64,000 nt of DNA from Caulobacter flavus (lineage in GTDB: Bacteria; Pseudomonadota; Alphaproteobacteria; Caulobacterales; Caulobacteraceae), in assembly GCF_003722335.1 (NCBI RefSeq), contig NZ_CP026100.1:1023501-1087500 (forward strand), read 5' to 3'. The position numbers and the translations under genes are program-made. Numbering within the stretch: position 1 is the first letter of the stretch; every line of letters begins with the position of its first letter. Below the pieces are notes generated by a model. The model made no database searches and was not told where the DNA came from. It saw only the letters and a list, made by a program, of their open reading frames with translations. Below, piece after piece: positions 1-7,971 of this stretch.

Positions 1-1
1 G

Positions 2-445
2 AAGGACATGATCGCCGTGCCGCTGTCGGGTCCGCAGCGCTACCAGGCGGCCGCCTCGCCCGCCTTCCTGGCCCGCCACGGCGTGCCCCGCCATCCGCGC
101 GACCTGTTGTCGCTGCCCTGCATCCGGCACCGGTTCTCCAGCGGCGCGATCATCGTCATGGAGTTCGAGAAGGACGGCGAGGTCGTGCGCATCGCGCCCG
201 ACGGGCCGCTGATCAGCTCGTCGCTGGAACTGGAGCTGCGGGCGGCCGAGGAGGGCCTGGGCGTCGTCGCCAGCTTCGAGGGTTTCCTCGCCCCGTCGGT
301 GGCCGCGGGCCGCCTGGTGCCGATCCTGGAGGACTGGAATCCGCCGTTCGAGGGTCCCTTCCTCTACTATCCCAGCCGTCGCCACATGCCCGCGCCCCTG
401 CGGGCCTTCATCGACTTCATTCGGGCCCGACGGGCAGAAGCCTGA
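2..445 (+). CDS. LysR-family transcriptional regulator, C-terminal part
   Basis: The reading frame is already open at base 2, so the gene starts before the window and only the last 147 codons are visible. They match the effector-binding half of LysR regulators: a short segment like 'FLARHGVPRHPRDLLSLPCI', then a hydrophobic 'GLGVVASFEGFLAPSVAAGRLV' region and a 'FIDFIRARR' end. LysR proteins bind DNA through an N-terminal helix-turn-helix, which is not present here. The regulated genes are probably upstream of the window. The family call is firm; ligand and targets cannot be told. Confidence 0.85.
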   Translation, partial: KDMIAVPLSGPQRYQAAASPAFLARHGVPRHPRDLLSLPCIRHRFSSGAIIVMEFEKDGEVVRIAPDGPLISSSLELELRAAEEGLGVVASFEGFLAPSVAAGRLVPILEDWNPPFEGPFLYYPSRRHMPAPLRAFIDFIRARRAEA

Positions 446-518
446 ATTTCCAGCGCGTTTGCCCCCTGTTCACCGTCGCCTGCCATGCTCGGCGCGAAAG
501 AACGAGGGGCCACCGCCG

Positions 519-2384
519 ATGATCGTCCGCCGCCGCACCACCGCCTGCCTTGGCGGGGCGCTCGCCCGCGCCGCTGGCCGCCTGCGCGGTTTCCGTTCCG
601 ACCGGCGCGGCGCCCTCGCCGTCTGGGTGGCCCTGGGCCTGATCCCCCTTTGCCTGCTGGTGTTCGGCGTCTTCGATCTGAGCCGCATGAGCGTCGAGCG
701 CCGGCGCCTGCAGGACTCTCTCGACGCCGCCACCCTGATCGCGGCCCGCTCGACCGCCACCGACACCGCCACCCTCACCACGCTCGGCAACGCCGCCCTG
801 ACCTCGGAGCTGGGCAAGACCGCCACCTCCTCCAGCTTCGTCGGCTCGACCAACGGCAAGCAGGTCACCGGCACCGCCAGCGTCACCATCGCCCCCATCA
901 TCCTGGGCCTGATCGGCAAGAAGGAACTGACCGTCGGCGCCCAGTCGGTGGTCGTGCGCGCCGCCAACAACCTCGAGATCGCCCTGGTGCTCGACATCAC
1001 CGGCTCGATGGCCGGCACGCGCATCAGCGACCTGAAGACCGCCGCCACCGACCTCGTCGACATCGTCGTGCAGGACGTCCAGGACCCCTACTATTCCAAG
1101 GTCGCCATCGTGCCCTACTCGATGGGCGTCAACGTCGGGACCTATGCCGACGCGGTGCGCGGCGCGGTCCCCAGCTCGGCCCTGGCCTCGGCCGCGTGGA
1201 ACACCGCCACGACCAAGACGGTCTCCAGCTTCACCTCGGGCACCTCTTCGACGGTAACCACCTCGGCCGCCCACGGCCTGGCGGTCAACGACTACGTCAT
1301 GGTGCTGGGCTCCAACCAGAGCAGCATGAACGGCAAGGTGCTGAGGGTGACCTCGGTCGGCTCGACCACCAAGTTCACCGGCGCCAACCAGTCGGGCACG
1401 TCGATCAGCGCCGGCTCCAGCGGCACGGTCTACAAGTGCCTGAACTCGGGCTGCACCTTCGTCATCACCACCAAGGCCGCGCACGTCTTCCAGGCCGGCG
1501 ACCAGCTGACCCTGGCCGGGATCACGGGCCTGACGGCGCTGAACAGCGCCACCCCGACGATCAACTCGATCTCGGGCCTGGCCCTGACCACCAACCTCTC
1601 GGGCTCGGCCAGCACCTCCTACGCCACCGTCACCGCCGGCGCGAACGGCACGGGCTCGTGCCTGAGCACCTCGCGCAGCGACATCAGCTGCGCCAACCTG
1701 AACTTCACCAACGCCAGCGGCAGCGCCAAGACCCTGGCCCTCAGCACCTGCGCCACCGAGCGCACCGGAACCTACGCCTATACCGACGACGCTCCGACCA
1801 CCGCCCTTGTCGGCCGCAACTACCCGGCCTCGAGCAACCCCTGCCCCACGCCCAAGATCACCCCGCTGACCTCCGACCGCACGACGCTGAAGAACCAGAT
1901 CTCGGCGCTGGACGACGGCGGCTCGACCGCCGGCCAGATCGGCCTGGCCTGGGGCTGGTACATGGTGTCGCCGAACTTCGCCTATCTGTGGCCCAACAGC
2001 GCCCAGAAGCCGGCCGCCTACGGCACGGCCGAGACCATGAAGATCGTCGTGATGATGACCGACGGCGCCTTCAACACCCCCTATTGCAAGGGCGTGATCG
2101 CCAGCAACGCCGGCTCGGGCTCGGGCTCGGCCTCCGATCACATCAACTGTAACGCCACCAACGGCGACGCCACGGCCCAGGCCAAGGAGCTGTGCACCAA
2201 GATCAAGGCCAAGAACGTGATCATCTTCACGGTCGGCTTCGACGTCGACTCCACCGCCAAGTCGATGCTGACCACGTGCGCCACCAAGACCAGCCAGGCC
2301 TATTTCCCGGCCACCGGCGGCGAACTGAAGACCGCCTTCAAGTCGATCGCCCAGGAGATCTCGGCCCTGCGGATCGCCAAGTAG
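519..2384 (+). CDS. Tad-type pilus-associated protein with von Willebrand A domain (TadG-like)
   Basis: The protein has 621 residues. The ATG at 519 is chosen over one at 459 because GAGGGG lies about 10 bases upstream. A basic N-terminus and one hydrophobic segment (about residues 31-50) resemble the TadE/TadG N-terminal anchor. A von Willebrand A domain follows, with the metal site DITGS at Asp159-Ser163 and later strands 'IVVMMTDGAF' and 'IFTVGFDVD'. Roughly residues 227-407 are a Ser/Thr/Gly-rich insertion inside that domain, with two related 'AAH...GD' modules. TadG-like proteins act at the envelope in Flp pilus assembly or adhesion. No other tad gene is nearby, so this may be an orphan copy. 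Confidence 0.85.
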   Translation: MIVRRRTTACLGGALARAAGRLRGFRSDRRGALAVWVALGLIPLCLLVFGVFDLSRMSVERRRLQDSLDAATLIAARSTATDTATLTTLGNAALTSELGKTATSSSFVGSTNGKQVTGTASVTIAPIILGLIGKKELTVGAQSVVVRAANNLEIALVLDITGSMAGTRISDLKTAATDLVDIVVQDVQDPYYSKVAIVPYSMGVNVGTYADAVRGAVPSSALASAAWNTATTKTVSSFTSGTSSTVTTSAAHGLAVNDYVMVLGSNQSSMNGKVLRVTSVGSTTKFTGANQSGTSISAGSSGTVYKCLNSGCTFVITTKAAHVFQAGDQLTLAGITGLTALNSATPTINSISGLALTTNLSGSASTSYATVTAGANGTGSCLSTSRSDISCANLNFTNASGSAKTLALSTCATERTGTYAYTDDAPTTALVGRNYPASSNPCPTPKITPLTSDRTTLKNQISALDDGGSTAGQIGLAWGWYMVSPNFAYLWPNSAQKPAAYGTAETMKIVVMMTDGAFNTPYCKGVIASNAGSGSGSASDHINCNATNGDATAQAKELCTKIKAKNVIIFTVGFDVDSTAKSMLTTCATKTSQAYFPATGGELKTAFKSIAQEISALRIAK

Positions 2385-2404
2385 CCCTCGAGGCCGCCGG
2401 CATG

Positions 2405-2440
2405 AAAAAGGCCCCGTTCTCGCGGACGGGGCCTTCGTCG
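2405..2440. terminator. Bidirectional hairpin terminator
   Basis: A perfect 10-bp stem, AAGGCCCCGT with ACGGGGCCTT, has an 8-base loop (2408-2435). It is flanked by A-rich sequence on one side and TTCGTCGTT on the other. It lies between two convergent genes and can serve both. Confidence 0.85.
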
Positions 2441-2462
2441 TTCTGGACCAGGCGCTGGCCGG

Positions 2463-3398
2463 TCAGGCCAGCTTGATCTCGCGCAGGCGCTGCTGGAGGA
2501 ACTCGTCGGCGGTGATCGACTCCGGATAGCGATCCGGGTTCTCCGCGGTGACGCAGTTGGGCAGGGTCTTGATCTCGTAGTCCGACGCGAAGTGCAGGAA
2601 GAACGGCGTCGAGTAGCGCGGCAGGTGGCGGCGCTCCGGCGGCGGGTTCTGCACGCGGTGGATGGTCGAGGGCAGGACGTGGTTGGTCAGGCGCTCGAGC
2701 ATGTCGCCGATGTTGATGACGATGCAGCCCGGCGGCGGGTTGATCGGCAGCCACTCGCCGTTCCGGTCCAGGAGCTCAAGACCCCCTTCTTCCGCGCCGA
2801 GCAGCAGCGTGATGGTGTTGATGTCGCCGTGGGCGCCGGCGCGCACGCCGGTGGCGTCCTGCGGGATCGGCGGATAGTGCAGCAGGCGCAGCACGCTGTT
2901 GCCGTTCTCGACGGTCGGCTTGAAGAACTCGCGATCGAGCTTCAGGTAGGTGGCGATGGCTTCCAGCACCTTGCCGCCCATGCCGTCGAGCGCGTTGTAC
3001 AGCCAGCTGACGTCATGCTTGAAGGCCGGAATCTCGGCCGGCCAGACGTTGTCGGCCATGGTGGCGCGGAAGCGGTGGCCGGGCGGCAGGTCGCGGCCCA
3101 TGTGCCAGAATTCCTTCAGGTCGTAGTGCGTGGCGCCCTTGGCGGTCTCGACGCCGAACGGGATGTAGCCGCGCGCGCCGCCCTTGACCCCGGCGTACTG
3201 CTTCTTGGTCTCGACCGGCAGGGCGAAGAAGGCCTTGGTGTCGGAAATGGCCGCGTCGATGCGATCCTGCGGCAGGTCGTACTCCGACAGCACCGCGAAG
3301 CCATAGCGCTCGAACGAGGCGCCCAGCTCCTGGGCGAAGCGCGCGAAGTCCTTGCTGTAGAGAGTGAACGAGATGGGCTCGATGGCGGATGCGGACAC
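2463..3398 (-). CDS. 2-oxoglutarate/Fe(II)-dependent oxygenase, isopenicillin N synthase-like
   Basis: The 311-residue product belongs to the non-haem iron dioxygenases that couple 2-oxoglutarate decarboxylation to substrate oxidation. The iron ligands are visible as HxD at His190/Asp192 ('AHGDINTITLL') and the distal His247 ('STIHRVQNP'). The 2-oxoglutarate pair is Arg261-x-Ser263 in 'RYSTPFF'. The GTG at 3398 is preferred because AAGG lies about 8 bases upstream and the longer frame adds only unstructured residues. A 20-bp inverted repeat sits 37-56 bases upstream of the start and may be an operator. The substrate is unknown; bacterial members act on amino acids, small metabolites or xenobiotics. 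Confidence 0.9.
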   Translation of the reverse strand: MSASAIEPISFTLYSKDFARFAQELGASFERYGFAVLSEYDLPQDRIDAAISDTKAFFALPVETKKQYAGVKGGARGYIPFGVETAKGATHYDLKEFWHMGRDLPPGHRFRATMADNVWPAEIPAFKHDVSWLYNALDGMGGKVLEAIATYLKLDREFFKPTVENGNSVLRLLHYPPIPQDATGVRAGAHGDINTITLLLGAEEGGLELLDRNGEWLPINPPPGCIVINIGDMLERLTNHVLPSTIHRVQNPPPERRHLPRYSTPFFLHFASDYEIKTLPNCVTAENPDRYPESITADEFLQQRLREIKLA

Positions 3399-3434
3399 GG
3401 TTGGCCTTCGAAGGTGAGAAAAACGGGCGAAGAT

Positions 3435-3454
3435 TAGTAAGACGGGCCTTACTA
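3435..3454. promoter_or_regulatory. Inverted repeat, candidate operator of the oxygenase gene
   Basis: TAGTAAG and CTTACTA are perfect 7-bp arms separated by ACGGGC. The site lies 37 bases upstream of the GTG start of the oxygenase gene and about 130 bases from the OmpA-like gene. Symmetry and length fit a dimeric repressor such as a TetR, MarR or GntR protein. No regulator gene is adjacent. Confidence 0.5.
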
Positions 3455-3508
3455 CACCCAAGAGGCGGCGGAACGAAGGCCGTTCATTCCCCGCTCATGT
3501 GGTTTGTC

Positions 3509-3534
3509 GGAACTTGACTATAAACGGGCGCGTT
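3509..3534 (+). promoter_or_regulatory. Candidate EcfG/SigT-type general stress promoter
   Basis: GGAAC (3509-3513) is followed after exactly 17 bases by CGTT (3531-3534). This is the alphaproteobacterial EcfG consensus GGAAC-N16/17-CGTT. It faces the OmpA-like lipoprotein gene and would give a leader of roughly 40 bases. Such short matches can arise by chance, but position and orientation are right. Confidence 0.6.
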
Positions 3535-3583
3535 TGCCCGGCTCGAGCTTACACTCGGCACGACCAACGACAGGATCCCGGCC

Positions 3584-4273
3584 ATGATGACCAAGAAGAC
3601 CGCGTTCCGCGCCTCCGCCCTCGCCGCCCTTCTGATCGGCGCCGGCGCGATGACGGCCTGCACCACCACCGACCCGTACACGGGCATGCCGGTGCGCAAC
3701 AACACCGGCACGGGCGCCCTGGCCGGCGCGGCCGGCGGCGCCCTTCTGGGCTACCTGACCAACACCAACAAGGGCGAGCAGGGCCGCAAGAACGCCCTGA
3801 TCGGCGCGGGCATCGGCGCGCTGGCCGGCGGCGCCGTCGGCAACTACATGGACCGCCAGCAGGCCGACTTCCGCCGCAGCCTGGAAGGCTCGGGCGTGAT
3901 GATCCGCCGCAACGGCGACCAGATCGTGCTGGTCATGCCCAGCGACGTGACCTTCGCCGTCGACAAGTCGGACGTGCAGCCGCAGTTCACCCGCGTGCTC
4001 GACAACGTGGCCCGCACCCTCAACGCCTATCCGCAGACCACCATCGACGTCGTCGGCCACGCCGACAGCAGCGGTCCGGACGCCTACAACCAGACCCTGT
4101 CGGAGCGCCGCGCCGGCTCGGTGGCGGGCTATCTGACCGGGCCGGGCCGCGTGCTGCCCGACCGCGTCTTCGTCGCCGGCCAGGGCGAGCGCCAGCCGAT
4201 CGCCTCCAACGACACCGCCGAGGGCCGCGCCCAGAACCGCCGGGTCGAGATCATCCTGCGCCCGCTGACGTAA
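3584..4273 (+). CDS. OmpA-family outer-membrane lipoprotein with glycine-zipper segment
   Basis: The 229-residue precursor has a lipoprotein signal peptide ending at 'GAMTAC', so Cys26 would be lipidated. Residues about 40-85 are Gly/Ala-rich with a glycine-zipper look ('GALAGAAGGALLG', 'GAGIGALAGGAVG'). Residues about 110-225 form an OmpA C-terminal domain with 'DVVGHADSSG', 'SERRAGSV' and 'GRAQNRRVEI', which binds peptidoglycan. The overall build is that of YiaD/Pal-like lipoproteins tying the outer membrane to the wall. An EcfG-type promoter lies upstream, which suggests stress induction. A hairpin follows the gene. Confidence 0.92.
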   Translation: MMTKKTAFRASALAALLIGAGAMTACTTTDPYTGMPVRNNTGTGALAGAAGGALLGYLTNTNKGEQGRKNALIGAGIGALAGGAVGNYMDRQQADFRRSLEGSGVMIRRNGDQIVLVMPSDVTFAVDKSDVQPQFTRVLDNVARTLNAYPQTTIDVVGHADSSGPDAYNQTLSERRAGSVAGYLTGPGRVLPDRVFVAGQGERQPIASNDTAEGRAQNRRVEIILRPLT

Positions 4274-4301
4274 GGAGCGGGCCCGACGGGATCGCTCTTG
4301 A

Positions 4302-4343
4302 AAGGGCGGGGCGGCTTGACCAGCGGCCCCGCCCTTCGCTTTA
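4302..4343 (+). terminator. Hairpin terminator after the OmpA-like gene
   Basis: AAGGGCGGGGC (4302-4312) pairs perfectly with GCCCCGCCCTT (4326-4336), followed by CGCTTT. It ends 8 bases before the ribosome binding site of the next gene. Confidence 0.75.
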
Positions 4344-4351
4344 CAGGGGCC

Positions 4352-4858
4352 ATGAAGACCCGCGCCGACCTCATCGCCTTCTTCGACGCTCACGACGTCG
4401 ACCATTCCACCCTCGACCACCCGCCCGTGTTCCGCGTCGAGGAGGGGCTCGAGATCAAGAAGGCCCTGCCCGGCGGCCACACCAAGAACCTGTTCCTCAA
4501 GGACGCCAAGGGTCAGCTGTGGCTGATCTCGGCCCTGGGCGAGACGGCGATCGACCTGAAGAAGCTGCATCACGTGATCGGGTCGGGCCGGCTGTCGTTC
4601 GGCCCCGAGGCGATGATGGTCGAGACCCTGGGCGTGACGCCCGGCTCGGTCACCGCCTTCGGCCTGATCAACGACGGCGAGCGCAGGATCCGCTTCGTGC
4701 TGGACAAGGCGCTGGCCGACGCCGATCCGGTCAACTTCCACCCGCTGAAGAACGACGCCACCACCGCCGTCAGCCAGGCGGGCTTCCGCAAGTTCCTGGC
4801 CGCCCTGGGCGTCGAGCCGATGATCGTCGACTTCGAGGCGATGGCCGTCGTCGGCTAG
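4352..4858 (+). CDS. Prolyl-tRNA editing protein, YbaK/ProX (PrdX) family
   Basis: The 168-residue protein is a free-standing editing domain that hydrolyses mischarged Ala-tRNA(Pro) or similar. Family signatures include '[19 protein letters not shown]', 'HTKNLFLKD' with the conserved Lys, 'GSGRLSFG', '[13 protein letters not shown]' and 'NDATTAVS' near the C-terminus. The ATG at 4352 has AGGGG just upstream; a longer frame from 4298 would run through the terminator stem. Its stop codon TAG interlocks with that of the convergent gene in a shared CTAG. PrdX versus YbaK subfamily cannot be settled by eye, though the sequence is closest to the PrdX type. Confidence 0.9.
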   Translation: MKTRADLIAFFDAHDVDHSTLDHPPVFRVEEGLEIKKALPGGHTKNLFLKDAKGQLWLISALGETAIDLKKLHHVIGSGRLSFGPEAMMVETLGVTPGSVTAFGLINDGERRIRFVLDKALADADPVNFHPLKNDATTAVSQAGFRKFLAALGVEPMIVDFEAMAVVG

Positions 4859-5330
4859 CGCTGAGGGCCCACCCGCACGCGCAGGCACGGGCCGCGGGCG
4901 CGAACGCTGGGCTCGCCGGCGCAGTCGACGTCGACGCTGGCCGCCCGCGCGGCCGTCAGCTTGCGGCCAGCGGGGGTGGAGAGGCAGTCGCCCAGGATCC
5001 TGGCCATCCTCTCCAGCGTCACATAGTGGGTCGTCTGGGCGTAGCCGTCCCACAGCAGGGTGCGCGCCTCGTCGGCGTCGACGGCGAGGCGGCCAGGACC
5101 GCATACATGTAAATCCCGTCCTCGACCTCGTCGGCCGGCCAGAAGAACACAGCCTCGCGGCTGTCGGTCGGCGGCGTCGAGCCGACGAAGGCCAGCAGCG
5201 GCTCGCACGCCATCGCCTTGCCCGGGCCGGCGGGAGCCGCCGCCTGGGCCGCCGCCGCGTGGCCGCCGAGGCCGAGCGCCGTCGCCAGGGACAGCCCCGC
5301 GAGGGCGCGCGATGCGAGACGATGGATCAT
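4855..5330 (-). pseudogene. Secreted protein gene interrupted by a frameshift
   Basis: Reading from the ATG at 5330, the protein starts with a clear signal peptide ('ALAGLSLATALGLGG', then AQAA) and runs sensibly to 'EDGIYMYAVLAA' near 5095. From about 5095 the same frame becomes a low-quality Pro/Thr/Arg stretch. The neighbouring frame continues as a normal protein ('DADEARTLLWDGYAQTT', 'LERMARILGDCL') to a stop at 4855. A single one-base change would restore one product of about 158 residues. It could be a true mutation, a sequencing error or less likely a recoding site. I do not recognise the family. The stop interlocks with the convergent gene in CTAG. Confidence 0.65.
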
Positions 5331-5480
5331 GTGGCTCCCGGCGGCGCGCCCCGAACGGGCGGCGCGCACCATCGCCGCCAAACGTCTCGACAGCAAGAAG
5401 GCGCAGCCCCCGATTGCGAACCGCCTCGCCAAGGACCATCTTGCGGCGCTGAGCGTCCGCGCATGAGAGAAGAAGCAGTC

Positions 5481-6401
5481 ATGTCCCTGATCGGTGAAAA
5501 GCCGGCCCCCATCCCGGCCGGCGGCCAAAACGGCGGCAAGAGCGAGCACATCAAGGACGGGACCGACGCCAGCTTCATGGCCGACGTCATCGAGGCCTCG
5601 AAGACCCAGCCGGTCATCGTCGACTTCTGGGCCACCTGGTGCGGCCCCTGCCGCCAGCTGACCCCGGCGCTGGAGAAGGTGGTCGCCGCCGCCAAGGGCG
5701 CGGTCAAGCTGGTCAAGATCGACGTCGACAAGAACCCGGGCTTCGCCGGCCAGCTGCGCGTGCAGTCGATCCCCACCGTCTACGCCTTCGTCGACGGCCA
5801 GCCGGTGGACGGCTTCCAGGGCGCCCTGCCCGAAAGCCAGATCCAGCAGTTCGTCGAGCGCATCTCGGGCCCGCCCGCGGCCGGCGCCCTGGACGAGCTC
5901 CTGGCCATGGCCAAGGAAAGCCTGGAACTGGGCGACCTGGGCGGCGCGGCCCAGGCCTTCGCCCAGGTGCTGCAGATGGAGCCGGAGAACATCAAGGCGC
6001 TGGGGGGCCTGGCCCGCTGCTACCTGGCCGGCGGCGACGCCGACCTGGCCGCCGAGATCGTCGCCCGCGCCCCCGACGGCGCCAAGGACCCGGACCTGGA
6101 AAGCGTGCGCGCGGCCCTAAAGCTCGCGCAGGCCGCCCCGTCCGAGACCTCAGCCTTCGAACAGCGCCTGGCCGCGAACGCCGACGACCACGAGGCCCGC
6201 TTCGAGCTGGCCAAGGCCCTGGCCGGCGCCGGCCAGCTCGACGCGGCCTGCGACCAGCTGCTGACCATCATCGAGCGCGACCGCGCCTGGAACGACGACG
6301 CCGCCCGCAAGCAGCTGCTGACGGTGTTCGAGGCGGCCGGGCCGACCTCGGAAGTCGCCAAGCAGGGCCGCAAGCGCCTGTCGTCGATCCTGTTCAGCTA
6401 G
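5481..6401 (+). CDS. cnoX: Thioredoxin/TPR co-chaperone, CnoX (YbbN) family
   Basis: The 306-residue protein has a thioredoxin fold (about residues 25-130) with an intact WCGPC site (Cys54, Cys57) and a C-terminal helical repeat region (about 135-300: 'LELGDLGGAAQAFAQVLQMEPEN', 'ARFELAKALAGAGQLDAA'). This is the CnoX layout, which in other bacteria protects proteins from oxidative aggregation and passes them to chaperones. The start at 5481 follows an AGAGAAGAAG stretch; longer frames lack the family N-terminus. The LON-domain gene follows 100 bp downstream on the same strand, a common pairing in alphaproteobacteria. Confidence 0.92.
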   Translation: MSLIGEKPAPIPAGGQNGGKSEHIKDGTDASFMADVIEASKTQPVIVDFWATWCGPCRQLTPALEKVVAAAKGAVKLVKIDVDKNPGFAGQLRVQSIPTVYAFVDGQPVDGFQGALPESQIQQFVERISGPPAAGALDELLAMAKESLELGDLGGAAQAFAQVLQMEPENIKALGGLARCYLAGGDADLAAEIVARAPDGAKDPDLESVRAALKLAQAAPSETSAFEQRLAANADDHEARFELAKALAGAGQLDAACDQLLTIIERDRAWNDDAARKQLLTVFEAAGPTSEVAKQGRKRLSSILFS

Positions 6402-6503
6402 AGTGCGCCAGGCGTGCGGGCGGCATCGCCGCCCGACGCGCTTCAAACCTGGGAAACCCCGGCGGGGTCACGCGTTCAGAACAGTCCAGTCAAGGAGGCC
6501 GCC

Positions 6504-7160
6504 ATGCCGGGCGTATACCGGAAGACCCTCGACCTGCCGCTGGTGATCCCCGTGTTCCCGCTGGACGGGGCGCTGCTCCTGCCCGGCGGCCAGCTGCCGC
6601 TGAACATCTTCGAGCCGCGCTATCTGAACATGCTCGACGACGCCATGTCGGGCGAGCGGATGATCGGCATGGTCCAGACCCGGCCGGGCGGCGACGCCTC
6701 GCGGCCGGCCCTGGCGCCGATCGGCTGCGCGGGCCGGGTGACCAGCTTCGCCGAGACCAGCGACGGCCGATACCTGATCACCCTGACCGGGGTGGCGCGG
6801 TTCAAGCTGGGCGAGGAACTGCCGGCGCGCACGCCGTATCGCCAGGTGCGGGCCGACTTCACCCCCTTCGACCTGGATCTGCGCGAGGACCAGCAGGAGA
6901 CGGCAGGCGACGCCGCGCCGCTGCTCAACGCCCTGCGCCGCTATCTCGACCACAGGGGACTGGCCATCGACTGGAGCGAGGCCCAGGCCGCGCCGTCCGA
7001 CGCCCTGATCAACAGCCTGGCCATGGCCCTGCCGTTCGATCCGCTGGAGAAGCAGGCCCTGCTGGAGGCCCGCACCCTCGCCGACCGCCGCAGCACCCTG
7101 GTGGCGCTGCTGGAGATCGACGCCGCCCAGGACGACGACGAGCCGCCCTCGGTGCAGTAG
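6504..7160 (+). CDS. LON substrate-binding domain protein
   Basis: The 218-residue protein consists only of the N-terminal domain of Lon protease, with no ATPase or peptidase part. Motifs are 'IPVFPLDGALLLPGGQLPLNIFEPRY', 'MIGMVQTRPG', 'GCAGRVTSFAETSDGRYLITL' and 'LPFDPLEKQALLEA'. The start at 6504 has AAGGAGG 6 bases upstream, one of the clearest ribosome sites here. It sits behind the CnoX-like gene, so the pair may share a protein-quality role, but the exact function of these solo domains is not established. Confidence 0.9.
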   Translation: MPGVYRKTLDLPLVIPVFPLDGALLLPGGQLPLNIFEPRYLNMLDDAMSGERMIGMVQTRPGGDASRPALAPIGCAGRVTSFAETSDGRYLITLTGVARFKLGEELPARTPYRQVRADFTPFDLDLREDQQETAGDAAPLLNALRRYLDHRGLAIDWSEAQAAPSDALINSLAMALPFDPLEKQALLEARTLADRRSTLVALLEIDAAQDDDEPPSVQ

Positions 7161-7162
7161 GG

Positions 7163-7555
7163 CTACGGCTTCACCGCATCCCAGGCGGCCACCTGGTAGC
7201 CGTTTTCGGACAGGCATTGGCCCATGGCGGCCTTGTGCCGCTCGTCCAGCGCGGCGCGCACGCCCTTAGAGCCCTTGGCCTTGTCGTAGGGAACCTTGAG
7301 CACCAGCCCCGTGGGGCCGGGCTGCAGGTCGCGGGCCGTGGCGCTGGCCGGATGCACCTTGAAGCCGCTGGTCTTGCCGGCCCTCACCTCGTCGCGGCAC
7401 GAGACGAAGGTGCTGGCGAAGGCCTTCTCGTCGCTGGCCTTGGTCGACAGGCGCGGGCTGTAGGCGTTTTCGCCGCCCATGGTGCCGCAGGCGGCGAGGG
7501 TCAGCGTGCTGGTGGCCACGGCGGCGGCCAGGAAGGTCCGTTCGATGACGGTCAT
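7163..7555 (-). CDS. Small lipoprotein of unknown function
   Basis: The 130-residue precursor starts at the ATG at 7555; the longer frame adds a tail that breaks the signal peptide. A hydrophobic segment ends in 'LTLAAC', a lipobox, so the mature protein would be membrane-anchored by lipid. The rest is soluble, with two cysteines ('FVSCRDE', 'MGQCLSENGYQV') that could form a disulfide. The C-terminal 'C..(S)ENGY' pattern recurs in many short alphaproteobacterial lipoproteins, but I do not recognise a family. It converges on the LON-domain gene with a 2-base gap. Confidence 0.8.
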   Translation of the reverse strand: MTVIERTFLAAAVATSTLTLAACGTMGGENAYSPRLSTKASDEKAFASTFVSCRDEVRAGKTSGFKVHPASATARDLQPGPTGLVLKVPYDKAKGSKGVRAALDERHKAAMGQCLSENGYQVAAWDAVKP

Positions 7556-7659
7556 GTGGCTATCCGGGATCGTTGTTATCGCTCCTGCGACAACCGCGAC
7601 CATGCGCCGGAGGTTCCGCGCAGGGTTGCCCATTTGGCAACCTGCTCTAGAACAACGCC

Positions 7660-7866
7660 ATGACCGCCGCTCCTCCGCCCCCGCCCGTCGACGTCGATCC
7701 GCGCCTGCTGGAGGTGCTGGTCTGTCCGGTGACCCGCGCGCCGCTGTTCTACGACCGCGCCCGTGGCGAGCTTGTCAGCCACACGGCCAAGCTGGCCTAT
7801 CCGATCCGCGACGGCGTGCCGATCATGCTGCCGGAAGAAGCCCGCAGCCTGGCGGACGGAGAGTAG
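7660..7866 (+). CDS. Trm112-like protein (UPF0434 family)
   Basis: The product has 68 residues, the usual size of the family. It contains '[20 protein letters not shown]' and '[18 protein letters not shown]', the signature of bacterial Trm112-like/YcaR proteins. Eukaryotic Trm112 activates methyltransferases, and some bacterial relatives do likewise. Only one of the zinc-binding cysteines is kept, so metal binding may be lost. A Pro-rich start ('[10 protein letters not shown]') precedes the fold. The next feature downstream is a repeat element shared with the convergent ubiH-like gene. Confidence 0.85.
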   Translation: MTAAPPPPPVDVDPRLLEVLVCPVTRAPLFYDRARGELVSHTAKLAYPIRDGVPIMLPEEARSLADGE

Positions 7867-7868
7867 CA

Positions 7869-7971
7869 CTCCCTCCGGCCCTCCGGGCCACCTCTCCCAG
7901 AGGGGGAGGATCTAAAGCGCCAAGATGCTCCCCCTCTGGGGGAGCTGTCGGCAAAGCCGACTGAGGGGGTT
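7869..7971. repeat. Dispersed inverted-repeat element, family B copy 1
   Basis: The element fills the gap between two convergent genes. It holds the hairpins CCTCTCCC-aga-GGGGGAGG and CTCCCCC-tct-GGGGGAG, then GTCGGC-aaa-GCCGAC and GAGGGGG. The same module recurs at 45119-45207. Position suggests a role as a bidirectional terminator or 3'-end stabiliser. Confidence 0.75.

Noticed and set aside
417..2141. Long minus-strand open frame opposite the Tad-type gene
   Set aside because: Low-complexity Gly/Ala/Arg composition typical of frames opposite high-GC genes, and no family features. The plus-strand gene explains the region.
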